64,000 nt of DNA, taken from assembly GCF_047654805.1 (NCBI RefSeq), contig NZ_JASGIV010000001.1, forward strand, positions 930,001-994,000, written 5' to 3'. The position numbers and the translations under genes were made by a program. Source of the stretch: Pelomonas sp047654805 (GTDB lineage: Bacteria; Pseudomonadota; Gammaproteobacteria; Burkholderiales; Burkholderiaceae_C). The number at the start of each line of letters is the position of its first letter. Within the stretch, counting starts at the first letter, position 1. Of the stretch, positions 16,226-24,645 are shown in pieces. The notes beneath the pieces are model-generated. The model was given only the letters and a program-made list of their open reading frames with translations, was not told the origin of the DNA and did not search any database.

Positions 16226-17131
16226 TCAGGCGGCGTCCAGGTGGGACTGCAGCACAGTCTCAACCCATTGGGCAAAGGCCCGGACCCGGCGCGACAGATG
16301 CTGGCGGCCCTGGACAACCAGATGAACTGGCATCGGCGCGGGCCGGTATCGCGGCATGACTTCGACCAGATCGCCCTGCTCCAAGTGCTCCCGAACGTCG
16401 AAGGCCGGTACCTGGATCAGCCCGAGACCGGCTAGCGCCAGCGCGATGTAGCTCTCCACATTGTTGGCGCTCACCCGGCCGGCGACCGGCATGCTGTGCT
16501 CCTCGCCATCCTGTTGCCACTCCCAGCGGGACGCGCGCACACCGCTGGTGCTGAGGTAGTGAACAGCGAAATGCCCTGCCAGGTCAGCGGGTTCCGTAGG
16601 CTCGCCGTGTACGGTCAGGTACGCTGGGCTGGCACAGTTGATGAGCGTGAAGTGGCCGAGCGGGCGGGCGACCAGGCCGGCGCCTCGGACCTGGCCGACG
16701 CGCAGGGCGCAGTCGATGCCTTCCTGTGCCAGATCCACCATGCGGTCGCTGGAACCGAGGTCGATGGACAGGCCCGGATGCGCCTGCAGCAGCCCCGGCA
16801 TCGCGGGCGCCAGCAAGCGGCGGGCGATGCGGCTGGGCACATCAACCCGCAAGCGCCCGCTGAGCGAGGTCGCTGCGGGCTTGAACCGCTGCTCCAGATC
16901 GTCGAGTTCCTCGAGCAGGCTCTGTACTCGTTCCAGCAGTGCATCGCCATCCGGGGTGAGGCTCACTCGGCGCGTCGTGCGATGCAGCAGCCGCGTGCCA
17001 AGACGCCGCTCCAACTGCTGCAGCGCCGTGGAAACCGTTGGGCGTGGCAGGCCAAGCTGGTCGGCGGCCAGCGAGAAGCTGCCGCAGGACGCGATGCGCT
17101 GGAAGAGCCGGTATTGATCGATGCGGTCCAG
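16226..17131 (-). CDS. LysR-family regulator with probable CTG start codon
   Basis: Read from CTG at 17131 it gives 301 residues, the usual LysR length, starting LDRIDQYRLFQRIASCGSFS and completing a full HTH (LAADQLGLPRPTVSTALQQLERRLG). An in-frame TAA lies 34-36 nt upstream, and no ATG, GTG or TTG occurs between it and a TTG inside the HTH. GGAG sits 6 nt before the CTG. An ATT at 17158 is the only other option and lacks a ribosome site. Divergent from an SDR gene, its probable target. The effector domain looks intact, so this is a working gene rather than a truncated one. Confidence 0.85.
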   Translation of the reverse strand: MDRIDQYRLFQRIASCGSFSLAADQLGLPRPTVSTALQQLERRLGTRLLHRTTRRVSLTPDGDALLERVQSLLEELDDLEQRFKPAATSLSGRLRVDVPSRIARRLLAPAMPGLLQAHPGLSIDLGSSDRMVDLAQEGIDCALRVGQVRGAGLVARPLGHFTLINCASPAYLTVHGEPTEPADLAGHFAVHYLSTSGVRASRWEWQQDGEEHSMPVAGRVSANNVESYIALALAGLGLIQVPAFDVREHLEQGDLVEVMPRYRPAPMPVHLVVQGRQHLSRRVRAFAQWVETVLQSHLDAA

Positions 17132-17160
17132 ATTTGGCTCCGATTGGTTGGATGGAATGA

Positions 17161-17180
17161 ATAGTTATGTAGTGAATTAT
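17161..17180. promoter_or_regulatory. Candidate LysR-type binding site between divergent genes
   Basis: ATAGTTATGTAGTGAATTAT is an imperfect dyad (ATAgTT / AATTAT) of the T-N11-A form in an AT-rich island between the CTG-start LysR gene and the SDR gene. A weak -35/-10 pair for the SDR (TTGATT at 17180, TCAATA at 17203, 17-nt spacing) lies beside it. Assignment is by position and shape only. Confidence 0.4.
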
Positions 17181-17246
17181 TGATTTATTCGCGCGTGCAT
17201 GATCAATACATTGGTGGGCTCATCTCACAACACCCGGAGCACCAGC

Positions 17247-18023
17247 ATGAGTAGCCAACACGCCATCCAAGGCAAGGTCGTCCTGATAGCAGGCGGCGCG
17301 AAGAATCTCGGCGGCCTGATCGCCCGCGACCTGGCGGCGCACGGCGCCGCGGCAGTGGCCATCCACTACAACAGCGTAGCGACCCGGGGCGATGCCGAGG
17401 CTACGGCTGCGGCCGTCGAGGCCGCCGGTGCCAAGGCGGTGATCTTTCAGGCCGACCTGAGCAGTGCTGCGGCCATGAGCAAGCTTTTCGCCGACACCGT
17501 GGCGGCCGTTGGCCGGCCGGACATCGCTATCAATACCGTCGGAAAGGTGCTGAAGAAGCCCATGGCTGCAATCAGCGAAGCCGAGTTCGATGAGATGAGC
17601 GCGGTCAACACCAAGTCCGCCTTCTTCTTTCTCAAGGAAGCCGGTCTGCACGTCAACGACAGCGGCAAGGTGTTGACGCTCGTGACTTCGTTGCTGGGGG
17701 CATTCACGCCTTTCTATGCTGCCTATGCCGGCACCAAGGCGGCGGTAGAGCATTTCACGCGGGCGGCCGCGAAGGAGTTCGGTGAGCGTGGCATATCGGT
17801 CACGGCCGTCGGCCCAGGCCCGATGGACACGCCGTTCTTCTACCCCGCCGAGCAGGCCGAGGCGGTGGCGTATCACAAGACGGCCGCAGCGCTGTCGGGC
17901 TTCTCGCCGTCGGGCCTGACGACGCCGTCCGACGTGGTGCCATTCATCCGCCACCTGGTCAGCGATGGCTGGTGGATCACTGGCCAGACCTTGCTCATCA
18001 ACGGTGGCTACACCACAAAATAG
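17247..18023 (+). CDS. Short-chain dehydrogenase/reductase
   Basis: 258 residues with an N-terminal Rossmann motif GGAKNLGG (a variant of TGxxxGIG), NTVG in place of NNAG, and the catalytic YAGTK (YxxxK) preceded by a serine-containing LVTSLLG strand. The C-terminus ITGQTLLINGGYTTK is typical of this family. ATG at 17247 has GGAG about 8 nt upstream. The variant cofactor loop suggests NADP(H). Divergent from a LysR gene; followed by a small membrane protein and KefC. Confidence 0.93.
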   Translation: MSSQHAIQGKVVLIAGGAKNLGGLIARDLAAHGAAAVAIHYNSVATRGDAEATAAAVEAAGAKAVIFQADLSSAAAMSKLFADTVAAVGRPDIAINTVGKVLKKPMAAISEAEFDEMSAVNTKSAFFFLKEAGLHVNDSGKVLTLVTSLLGAFTPFYAAYAGTKAAVEHFTRAAAKEFGERGISVTAVGPGPMDTPFFYPAEQAEAVAYHKTAAALSGFSPSGLTTPSDVVPFIRHLVSDGWWITGQTLLINGGYTTK

Positions 18024-18056
18024 GCCGTGCCGTAACGAGCGGCGGGGAGGGCGAGC

Positions 18057-18326
18057 ATGCATGTGGTCCTGGTGATGGTCGGCGGCGTGGGGCTGTTGGC
18101 CTTGTTCATGCTGTTTGGCTGGCTGTGGGGCGCCAGTGCCGCCGGCGTGGTGCTGGCGGCCAAGGCCTTCGTGCCCGCCTGGGCTCTGGTGGCCTGCATC
18201 AACATGTGGGTGGGGGTCACGCACGCCGGCTATACGGTGCGCCAGGAGGCGCCCATCCTCGTACTGGTGTTCGTCATGCCGGCGCTGCTGGCAGGGCTGG
18301 CCGCCTGGCAGCTCGGCAGGGCCTGA
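18057..18326 (+). CDS. Small membrane protein of unknown function
   Basis: 89 residues with three hydrophobic segments (about residues 3-22, 28-52 and 66-85). I do not recognise a named family. It lies 33 nt after the SDR stop and 4 nt before the KefC start, so it is almost certainly cotranscribed with both. A small accessory role for the antiporter is possible but is inference from position. Confidence 0.75.
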   Translation: MHVVLVMVGGVGLLALFMLFGWLWGASAAGVVLAAKAFVPAWALVACINMWVGVTHAGYTVRQEAPILVLVFVMPALLAGLAAWQLGRA

Positions 18327-18330
18327 ACAC

Positions 18331-20094
18331 ATGGCGGCCGAATCCTCCACCGGGCAGTTGCTGCCGGTCGTGATGCTGCTTGGCGCCGCGGTGGTCGCAG
18401 TGCCGTTGTTCAAGCGCCTGGGTCTGGGTTCAGTGCTGGGCTATCTGGCCGCGGGCCTGGCCATAGGCCCATTTGGCCTGGCCTGGTTCACCGACCCTCA
18501 GACCATCCTGCACACCGCCGAATTGGGCGTGGTGATGTTTCTCTTCATCATCGGCCTGGAGATGCGACCCTCGCACCTGTGGCGGATGCGGCGCGACATC
18601 TTCGGCCTGGGTAGCCTTCAGGTGCTGGTCTGCGCAGCCTTGCTCACGGCAGTCGGCATGGGCTTCGGCTTCACGTGGGCGGTGTCGCTGATCAGCGCCC
18701 TCGGCTTCGTGCTCACCTCCACGGCCATCGTGATGCAGCTGCTTTCCGAGCGTGGCGACATTGCCGCGCCACGCGGGCAGAAGGTCGTCGCCATCCTGCT
18801 GTTGGAAGACCTGCTGATCGTGCCCTTGCTGGCCCTGGTCGCACTGTTGGCGCCCGATGCGCCAACGCCCTCCGGCGGGTCGGCCTGGGCCACCGCCGGC
18901 CTCGCAGCTGCGGCCGTGGCGGCGCTGCTGGCCGCCGGGCTGTGGTTGCTGAATCCCCTGTTCCGCGTGCTGGCCGGCGCGCGAGCGCGCGAGGTGATGA
19001 CGGCAGCTGCGCTGCTCGTTGTGCTGGGTGCGGCGCTGCTGATGCAGGCCGGCGGCTTGTCGATGGCCATGGGCGCCTTCCTTGCTGGCGTGCTGTTGTC
19101 GGAGTCGACCTTCCGCCATCAGCTGGAGGCCGATATCGAACCTTTCCGAGGCCTGTTGCTGGGCCTGTTCTTCCTCGGCGTCGGCATGTCGCTGGACATT
19201 GCCGCTGTGGCCCGGCAGTGGCAGCTGGTGGTGGCCGGTGTACTGGCGCTGATGGCCGCAAAGGCCTGCTGCGTCTATGTCGTCGCACGGCTGGCCCGCG
19301 CCACGCATGCCGATGCGCTGGACCGTGCGGTGCTGATGGCCCAAGGTGGCGAATTCGCCTTCGTGCTATTCGCAGCCGCACTGGCGGCACGCGTCATCGA
19401 CCCAGTGGTCAACGCCAACATGACGGCCATCGTCGTGCTGTCGATGGCGTTGACGCCGCTGCTTGTGCTGCTGCACAAGCGGCTTTCACGCTCAGGTGTT
19501 TCCTCCACGGAAGGCGTAGAGGCACCGCAGCAACTGGCCAGCACGGTGCTCATCATCGGCTTCGGTCGTGTGGGCCAGATCGCCAGCCAGCACGTGCTGG
19601 CGCTGGGTGCACAGATCTCCATCATCGACCACATGCCCCAAGTGGCCCGTGACGCCGAGAACTTCGGCTTCAAGGTCTGGTACGGCGACGGACGTCGATT
19701 GGATGTGTTGCGTGCCGCTGGCGCGGCCGACGCTCGGGTGATTCTGGTCTGCGTCGACGATGCGGCGACAGCCACCACCATTGCCGAGCTGGTGTCGATG
19801 ACCTTCCCGCAGGCGCGACTGGTGGTGCGTGCGCGTGACCGTGAACATGCGATCACTCTCATTCAGCACGGCGTGGCGCGTCCGGTGCGTGAGACCTTCG
19901 AGTCGGCGATGCAGATGGGGCAAGAGGCCGCGCTGGCACTGGGCGCGGACGAGGTCGAAGCGCAAGGCATCGCTGCCGATGTGCGACGCCGGGACCGTGA
20001 ACGGCTGGACCTGGAGTTGGCCGGCGGCATCGACGCAGGGCGCTCGAAGATCCTGGGCAATCTCGACGAGCACCCGGCCGAAGGGCGTGGCTGA
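18331..20094 (+). CDS. KefB/KefC-type cation:proton antiporter with RCK domain
   Basis: 587 residues. An N-terminal CPA2 antiporter domain of about 12 membrane segments (GSVLGYLAAGLAIGPFGL early; TSTAIVMQLLSERGD; LLLEDLLIVPLLALVA) is followed by a TrkA-N Rossmann domain (VLIIGFGRVGQIASQHVL, YGDGRRLDVLRAAGA). In KefB/KefC this domain senses glutathione adducts and gates K+ efflux, acidifying the cytoplasm during electrophile stress. ATG at 18331 starts right before TM1. The SDR upstream and the regulator fit an electrophile-response unit (inference). No KefF/KefG flavoprotein is adjacent. Confidence 0.9.
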   Translation: MAAESSTGQLLPVVMLLGAAVVAVPLFKRLGLGSVLGYLAAGLAIGPFGLAWFTDPQTILHTAELGVVMFLFIIGLEMRPSHLWRMRRDIFGLGSLQVLVCAALLTAVGMGFGFTWAVSLISALGFVLTSTAIVMQLLSERGDIAAPRGQKVVAILLLEDLLIVPLLALVALLAPDAPTPSGGSAWATAGLAAAAVAALLAAGLWLLNPLFRVLAGARAREVMTAAALLVVLGAALLMQAGGLSMAMGAFLAGVLLSESTFRHQLEADIEPFRGLLLGLFFLGVGMSLDIAAVARQWQLVVAGVLALMAAKACCVYVVARLARATHADALDRAVLMAQGGEFAFVLFAAALAARVIDPVVNANMTAIVVLSMALTPLLVLLHKRLSRSGVSSTEGVEAPQQLASTVLIIGFGRVGQIASQHVLALGAQISIIDHMPQVARDAENFGFKVWYGDGRRLDVLRAAGAADARVILVCVDDAATATTIAELVSMTFPQARLVVRARDREHAITLIQHGVARPVRETFESAMQMGQEAALALGADEVEAQGIAADVRRRDRERLDLELAGGIDAGRSKILGNLDEHPAEGRG

Positions 20095-20294
20095 TCCTCA
20101 GCCAGCCAGCCTCGAATGCCCGTGACTGCTTGACTGCCGGCGTCATGCGGGGGCGCCGGCTCAGGCCTTCGGGTGCTTCGGCGACTCGCTGCCGTCGTGT
20201 GGCCCCAATCGCGAGCCGGGGCAAGTCGCTGCACGCACCGAATCCGCCACTCGGGGCATGGCGTCGAGGCGCTCCACACGTCTTCGGGAGCTGC

Positions 20295-20777
20295 TCACTC
20301 CAGCAGCAGTCCGAGCACGTGCTCATCCACGTAGTGGGCTTCATGCGAGCGCTTGTAGAACGCCTTCAGCGTTCCTTCGTGCGCGAACCCCAGCCGGTGG
20401 TAGAACGCCAAAGCCTGTGAGTTGTCAGCCTCGGCGTACAGCTCCACGCGTTTGACGCCGTCGGCGCGCAGTTGCCTGAGGGCGTCGTTGAGCATCGCGC
20501 GTCCCACGCCTTGGCCGTGCAGGCGTGGGTCCACGGCCAGCGTGCCCAGTTGCGCGACATGGTGCACGCGGCCGGGATAGCGGGTCGTCTTGTAGAAGCC
20601 GGCGAGGGCGCCTTCGTGTTCCCAGATCCAGAACGAGCCGCTGCGCAGCAGCTCGTCGAAGATAGGCGCGAATGCCGACCTCTCCATCGGGTCGTACGTC
20701 AGGTACGGCACCACCTGGGGGTGCGAGTAGATCGCGAAGACCGGGTCGAGGTCGGTGGGGCGGGCGAGGCGGCGCAT
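20295..20777 (-). CDS. GNAT-family N-acetyltransferase
   Basis: 160 residues. The acetyl-CoA loop is seen as LGTLAVDPRLHGQGVGRAML (V-x-x-x-x-R/Q-G-x-G/A type), followed by VELYAEADNSQALAFYHRLGF, the usual GNAT ending. Substrate unknown. ATG at 20777 starts the fold; further upstream codons in frame are Arg/His-rich and unlikely to be coding. About 200 bases between it and kefC hold nothing recognised. Confidence 0.88.
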   Translation of the reverse strand: MRRLARPTDLDPVFAIYSHPQVVPYLTYDPMERSAFAPIFDELLRSGSFWIWEHEGALAGFYKTTRYPGRVHHVAQLGTLAVDPRLHGQGVGRAMLNDALRQLRADGVKRVELYAEADNSQALAFYHRLGFAHEGTLKAFYKRSHEAHYVDEHVLGLLLE

Positions 20778-21075
20778 CGTGTCAGCGTGGCGGTGGCGTT
20801 TGCAGCATCTTAGATAGCGCCGCTTCCGTGCATCGCCGGCGCATGCGTGATCAGCGCGATGAACGCCATTGCGGCCCCGCCAGTCCAGCCGTCGCTCCAT
20901 GGCGGGCTGCCCGTGCAGTCGGGCACTGATGCGGCCGAGATCCGGGGGAAGTGTTGAGCCTCAACCCAGGCTTGCTTTCATGCCGCGGCGGCCTCCGGGC
21001 TTTCCCGGTGTCACTTCGGATATGGCCGGCATCGTTGGCGACACTCCGGGATCCCATTCATCCACTCCTGCCGTC

Positions 21076-22929
21076 ATGAAACGTCTGCCCCTTCCTCGCG
21101 CCCTGGCGCTCTGCCTGGGTTTGACCCTGGGCGGCCAGGCTCTGCACGCCGAGCCCCTGCCTACGGTCTGGAACCTCGCCCCGCTCTACGCCAGCGACAA
21201 CGACTGGGAGACTGCCCGCAAGGCCCTGCTGGCCGACCTTCCCAAGCTCGCCGCGCTGAAGGGCACGCTGGGCAAGAGCGCCAAGAGCCTGCTTGCGGGG
21301 CTGGACACCATCAGTGCAGCCAATCTGCGCTTCGAGCGGCTGCGTGTGTACGCCAGCATGAAGCAGAGCACCGACAACCGCGATGCGGCCAATCAGGAGC
21401 GCAGCAACCTGGCCGGGCAGCTCGGCGGCGAGTTCGGCGCCACGCTGGCCTGGGTGGAGCCCGAGATCCAGTCGCTGGGCGAGGCCAAGGTGGCGGCCTA
21501 CCTGAAGGCCGAGCCGGGGCTGAAGAAGCACGCCGAGCACCTGCGCAACAGCCTGCGCCAGGCCAGGCACACCCTCAGCGCCGAGAGCGAGGCCGTCATC
21601 GCGGCCCTGGGCCCGGTGCGCGAAGCCACCGGGGAGGCGCGCACGCTGCTGTTCAACGCCAACACGCAGTGGCCCGAGTTGACGGTCAACGGCAAGGCCG
21701 AACGCGTGACCGACACCAAGTACGGCCTGCTGCGTCAGCATCCGGACCGCGCCGTGCGCAAGCAGGTGTTCGACGCCTTCTTCGGCACCATCGCCCAGTA
21801 CGAGGACACCTACGGCGTGACGCTGGGCAATGTGGTGCAGGACGACACCATCATGGCCAAGCTGCGCCGCTACCCCAGCGCCGTGGCGATGAGCCTGGGG
21901 ACGGAGGAGATCCCCGAGGCCGTCTACCGCACGCTGGTGGCCGAGGTGCACAAGGGCCTGCCCACGCTGCACCGCTACTTCAAGCTGCGTCAGAAGATGC
22001 TGGGACTGCCGGACCTGCACTACTACGACATCTACCCGGCGCTCGTGAAGCAGAGCAAGACCTACAGCCTGGACGATGCCGCCGCGCTGACGCTGGCCGC
22101 CACGGCGCCCCTTGGCGCGGACTACCAGGCGCTGCTGAAGACCACGCTGCAGGCCAACACCATGCACGCGCTTCCCAGTCCGGGCAAGCGCGGCGGTGCC
22201 TACCAGGACGGCGTCTACGGTGCGCCGCCCTTCGTGTTCCTGAACCACCAGGGCGAGTTCGACTCGGTCAGCACCTTCGCCCATGAGTGGGGCCATGCCA
22301 TGCATACGGCCATGGCCAACCGCGCACAGCCTTACGAGACGGCCAACTATTCGCTGTTCGTGGCCGAGGTCGCGTCCACGGCCAACGAGGTGCTGCTGAG
22401 CCACTACATGCAGGGCCAGGCGCGCAGCAAGGAGGAAAAGCTCTTCCAGCTGGGCTACGCGCTGGAGCGGCTGCGCGGCACCTTCTTCCGTCAGGCCATG
22501 TTCGGCGAGTTCGAGCTGAACACCCACGATGCCGCGGCCAAGGGCGAGGCGCTGAACGGCAAGCGCATGACCGAGATCTACTGCCAGTTGCTGAAGGACT
22601 ACCACGGCGACGCCGCCGGCGTGATGAAGATCGACCCGCTGTACTGCCAGGAGTGGGCCTTCGTCCCCCATTTCTACCGGCCTTTCTACGTGTACCAGTA
22701 CGCCACCTCCGTCACCGCGGCGTTGCACTTCGCGGAAGACATCCTGGCGGCCAAGCCCGGCGCACGCGACAACTATCTGAAGCTGTTGGCCGGCGGCGGC
22801 TCGGTGCCGCCCTACCAGGCGCTGAAGAACGCGGGCCTGGACATGACCAGCCCGGCGCCCTACCAGGCCGTCATCAAGCGCATGGACAGCCTCATGGACG
22901 AGATGGAGGCGCTGCTGGCGGCCCAGTGA
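21076..22929 (+). CDS. pepF: Exported M3B oligoendopeptidase F family protein
   Basis: 617-residue zinc metallopeptidase. The signal peptide is residues 1 to about 24 (LCLGLTLGGQALHA). The zinc site FAHEWGHAMH falls near residues 401-410, with VAEVASTANE as the downstream glutamate ligand segment. PepF cleaves 7-17-residue peptides and is usually cytoplasmic, so the clear signal peptide points to a periplasmic version. Good length for the family. The esterase reading frame starts 88 nt downstream. Confidence 0.92.
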   Translation: MKRLPLPRALALCLGLTLGGQALHAEPLPTVWNLAPLYASDNDWETARKALLADLPKLAALKGTLGKSAKSLLAGLDTISAANLRFERLRVYASMKQSTDNRDAANQERSNLAGQLGGEFGATLAWVEPEIQSLGEAKVAAYLKAEPGLKKHAEHLRNSLRQARHTLSAESEAVIAALGPVREATGEARTLLFNANTQWPELTVNGKAERVTDTKYGLLRQHPDRAVRKQVFDAFFGTIAQYEDTYGVTLGNVVQDDTIMAKLRRYPSAVAMSLGTEEIPEAVYRTLVAEVHKGLPTLHRYFKLRQKMLGLPDLHYYDIYPALVKQSKTYSLDDAAALTLAATAPLGADYQALLKTTLQANTMHALPSPGKRGGAYQDGVYGAPPFVFLNHQGEFDSVSTFAHEWGHAMHTAMANRAQPYETANYSLFVAEVASTANEVLLSHYMQGQARSKEEKLFQLGYALERLRGTFFRQAMFGEFELNTHDAAAKGEALNGKRMTEIYCQLLKDYHGDAAGVMKIDPLYCQEWAFVPHFYRPFYVYQYATSVTAALHFAEDILAAKPGARDNYLKLLAGGGSVPPYQALKNAGLDMTSPAPYQAVIKRMDSLMDEMEALLAAQ

Positions 22930-23017
22930 GGCTCGGGGTGTCGACCATTGCGCGCCTGGCGCCTGCCCGGCGCTTCGCATCGTCCAGGGTGGGCGGCAGG
23001 CTGAATGAAGGGCGCGC

Positions 23018-23876
23018 ATGCCTGGCCGCCTGACGCTGCTGCTGAGTCTCGCCTGCCTGGCATCGACCGCCAATGCCGAGGGCAGGGTGGTCGATGCGCA
23101 AGCGCCTGCAGCCCCGGCGTCCGCAGCTGCCCAGGCGCCCCCTTATGTGTACGCCGGCACGGTGGAGCGCGACCACGCGATCACGTCCCGCAGCACCCGG
23201 CATCCGCTACCCGTATCACGTCTACCTGCCGGTGGACTATGCGAGTTCGGGGCGGCGCTACCCTGTGCTCTACGCGACCGACGGGCAATGGAGCTTCGCG
23301 GCGTTCTCGCGGATGCTGGATCAGCGCCGCAAGCCGATGATCCTCGTCCACGTCGAGCAGGGCGGCCCTGAGCCGGACCGCCGCGCTGTCGACTACACCG
23401 CAGACGGTGCGCCGGCCTACGGCCGCTTCCTGAAGCAGGAGCTGGCTCCGCTGATCGAGGCAAACTACCGCACGACCACGGCACGCGGTTTCGTGGGCAC
23501 GTCCTATGGCGGCCTGCTCGGAGCCATCCTGCTCAGCCAGGAGGAGCCAGCGACGCCATTCTTTCGCAGCTACTTGCTGTTCGACGGCGCCTTCTGGGCG
23601 CTTACCGCGCAGAACCTCCGTGACGAGGAGGCGCGCTTCGCAGTCAGCCGCCGCCTGCCGGTGCACCTGATCCTGAGCAGCGCCAGCGCGCCCGGCAACG
23701 TGGACGACGTGGCGGCCTACGAGGCGCGCTACCGCGGCCGGGGCTACGAAGGGCTGGTGATCGAGCGCCGGGACTTCGCTGTCGCACACGAGCGCGTGGC
23801 CAAGCCGTCCTTCGACTGGGCCATCGACCAGCTCGACGACCAGACCGGATGGGCACCGATCCGGCGCAGTCCCTGA
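23018..23876 (+). pseudogene. Alpha/beta hydrolase (esterase D/Fes-like), interrupted by a 1-base frameshift
   Basis: The N-terminal part is read in one frame from ATG 23018: a signal peptide (LTLLLSLACLASTANA) and then YVYAGTVERDHAITSRST. The next residues of the family (GIRYPYHVYLPVDY, YPVLYATDGQWSF, the nucleophile elbow VGTSYGGLLG, and the end at 23876) are in the frame one base over. Removing one C from the CCC at 23196-23198 joins the two frames as SRSTGIRYPYH, which is natural for the family. The frame after the shift is well preserved with no further stops. Either a recent pseudogene or a sequencing error in a functional exported esterase of about 285 residues. Confidence 0.8.
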
Positions 23877-23928
23877 CCGACTGCGACTGATGACGACTGA
23901 TGGCGACTTGCTGCGGCGACCGGGGGTT

Positions 23929-24645
23929 TCAGCGCCGCTTGACGGACTGCCTGAACAACAGCGTGTGCCAGCGCGTGCCGGTGCCAGCCAGCGCCGCGTC
24001 GCTGCGGTTCGCGCTGTCCAGCTCCAATCCCCAGCCGGCCAGCAGCGCCTGCACCCGCGTTGGCTCATGGTTGTGGAAGCGTCGCCCGTCAACATCCCGG
24101 TCGCCTTTCAAGCGCTCGGCGAGCATCTCGGGCAGCGAGATCAGCAGGGCGGGGCGCCGGTGCGCCGTCTCACCGTCCACCGGTTGTCGCAGCTGCCCGG
24201 CCAGCGACGCCAGCGCAGGCGTGAGCCCGGCGGGCTCGACATGCATCAGCACGGCGCTGCACACGACAGCGTCGAAGCCCTGCGGGCGGCGCTCGTAGAA
24301 GGGGCGCCCCAGGTCCGGCAGGCTGGCGTCGGCCAATCGGTCGGCCAGGCCCGGTCGCAGGCGCAGCGCGGTCTCGCGCATGGCGGCGTTGGGCTCCACG
24401 CCCAGCGCCTCGAAGCCGTGCTCAAGCAGGGCCGCCATGTCGCGCCCCGAGCCGGAGCCGACGTCCAGCACCCAGGCGCCCGGCACCAGCGCGGCCTGCA
24501 AGCTGGAGAACATGGCGCTCCGACCCGCTTCGGTCGCAGCCAACTGGGTGGCGTAGGCATCGTAGAAGGCGGAAGTGCGGGCGTCCAAGAGACGGGTCTC
24601 AGGACTTGGCCATCGGCCGGAACGCCCGGACCCTGCCGAGCGCAT
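23929..24645 (-). CDS. Class I SAM-dependent methyltransferase
   Basis: 238 residues from ATG 24645. AWVLDVGSGSGRDMAALLEHGFEALG is the SAM-binding motif I with the acidic end of strand 2 in GVEPN; FDAVVCSAVLMHV is motif IV. Small-molecule methyltransferase, substrate unknown. The ATG overlaps the end of the upstream PQQ-repeat gene by 47 nt; a TTG at 24588 (MDARTSAFYDAYA-type start) is an alternative giving 219 residues and almost no overlap. Cotranscribed with the PQQ-repeat gene on the minus strand. Confidence 0.83.
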   Translation of the reverse strand: MRSAGSGRSGRWPSPETRLLDARTSAFYDAYATQLAATEAGRSAMFSSLQAALVPGAWVLDVGSGSGRDMAALLEHGFEALGVEPNAAMRETALRLRPGLADRLADASLPDLGRPFYERRPQGFDAVVCSAVLMHVEPAGLTPALASLAGQLRQPVDGETAHRRPALLISLPEMLAERLKGDRDVDGRRFHNHEPTRVQALLAGWGLELDSANRSDAALAGTGTRWHTLLFRQSVKRR

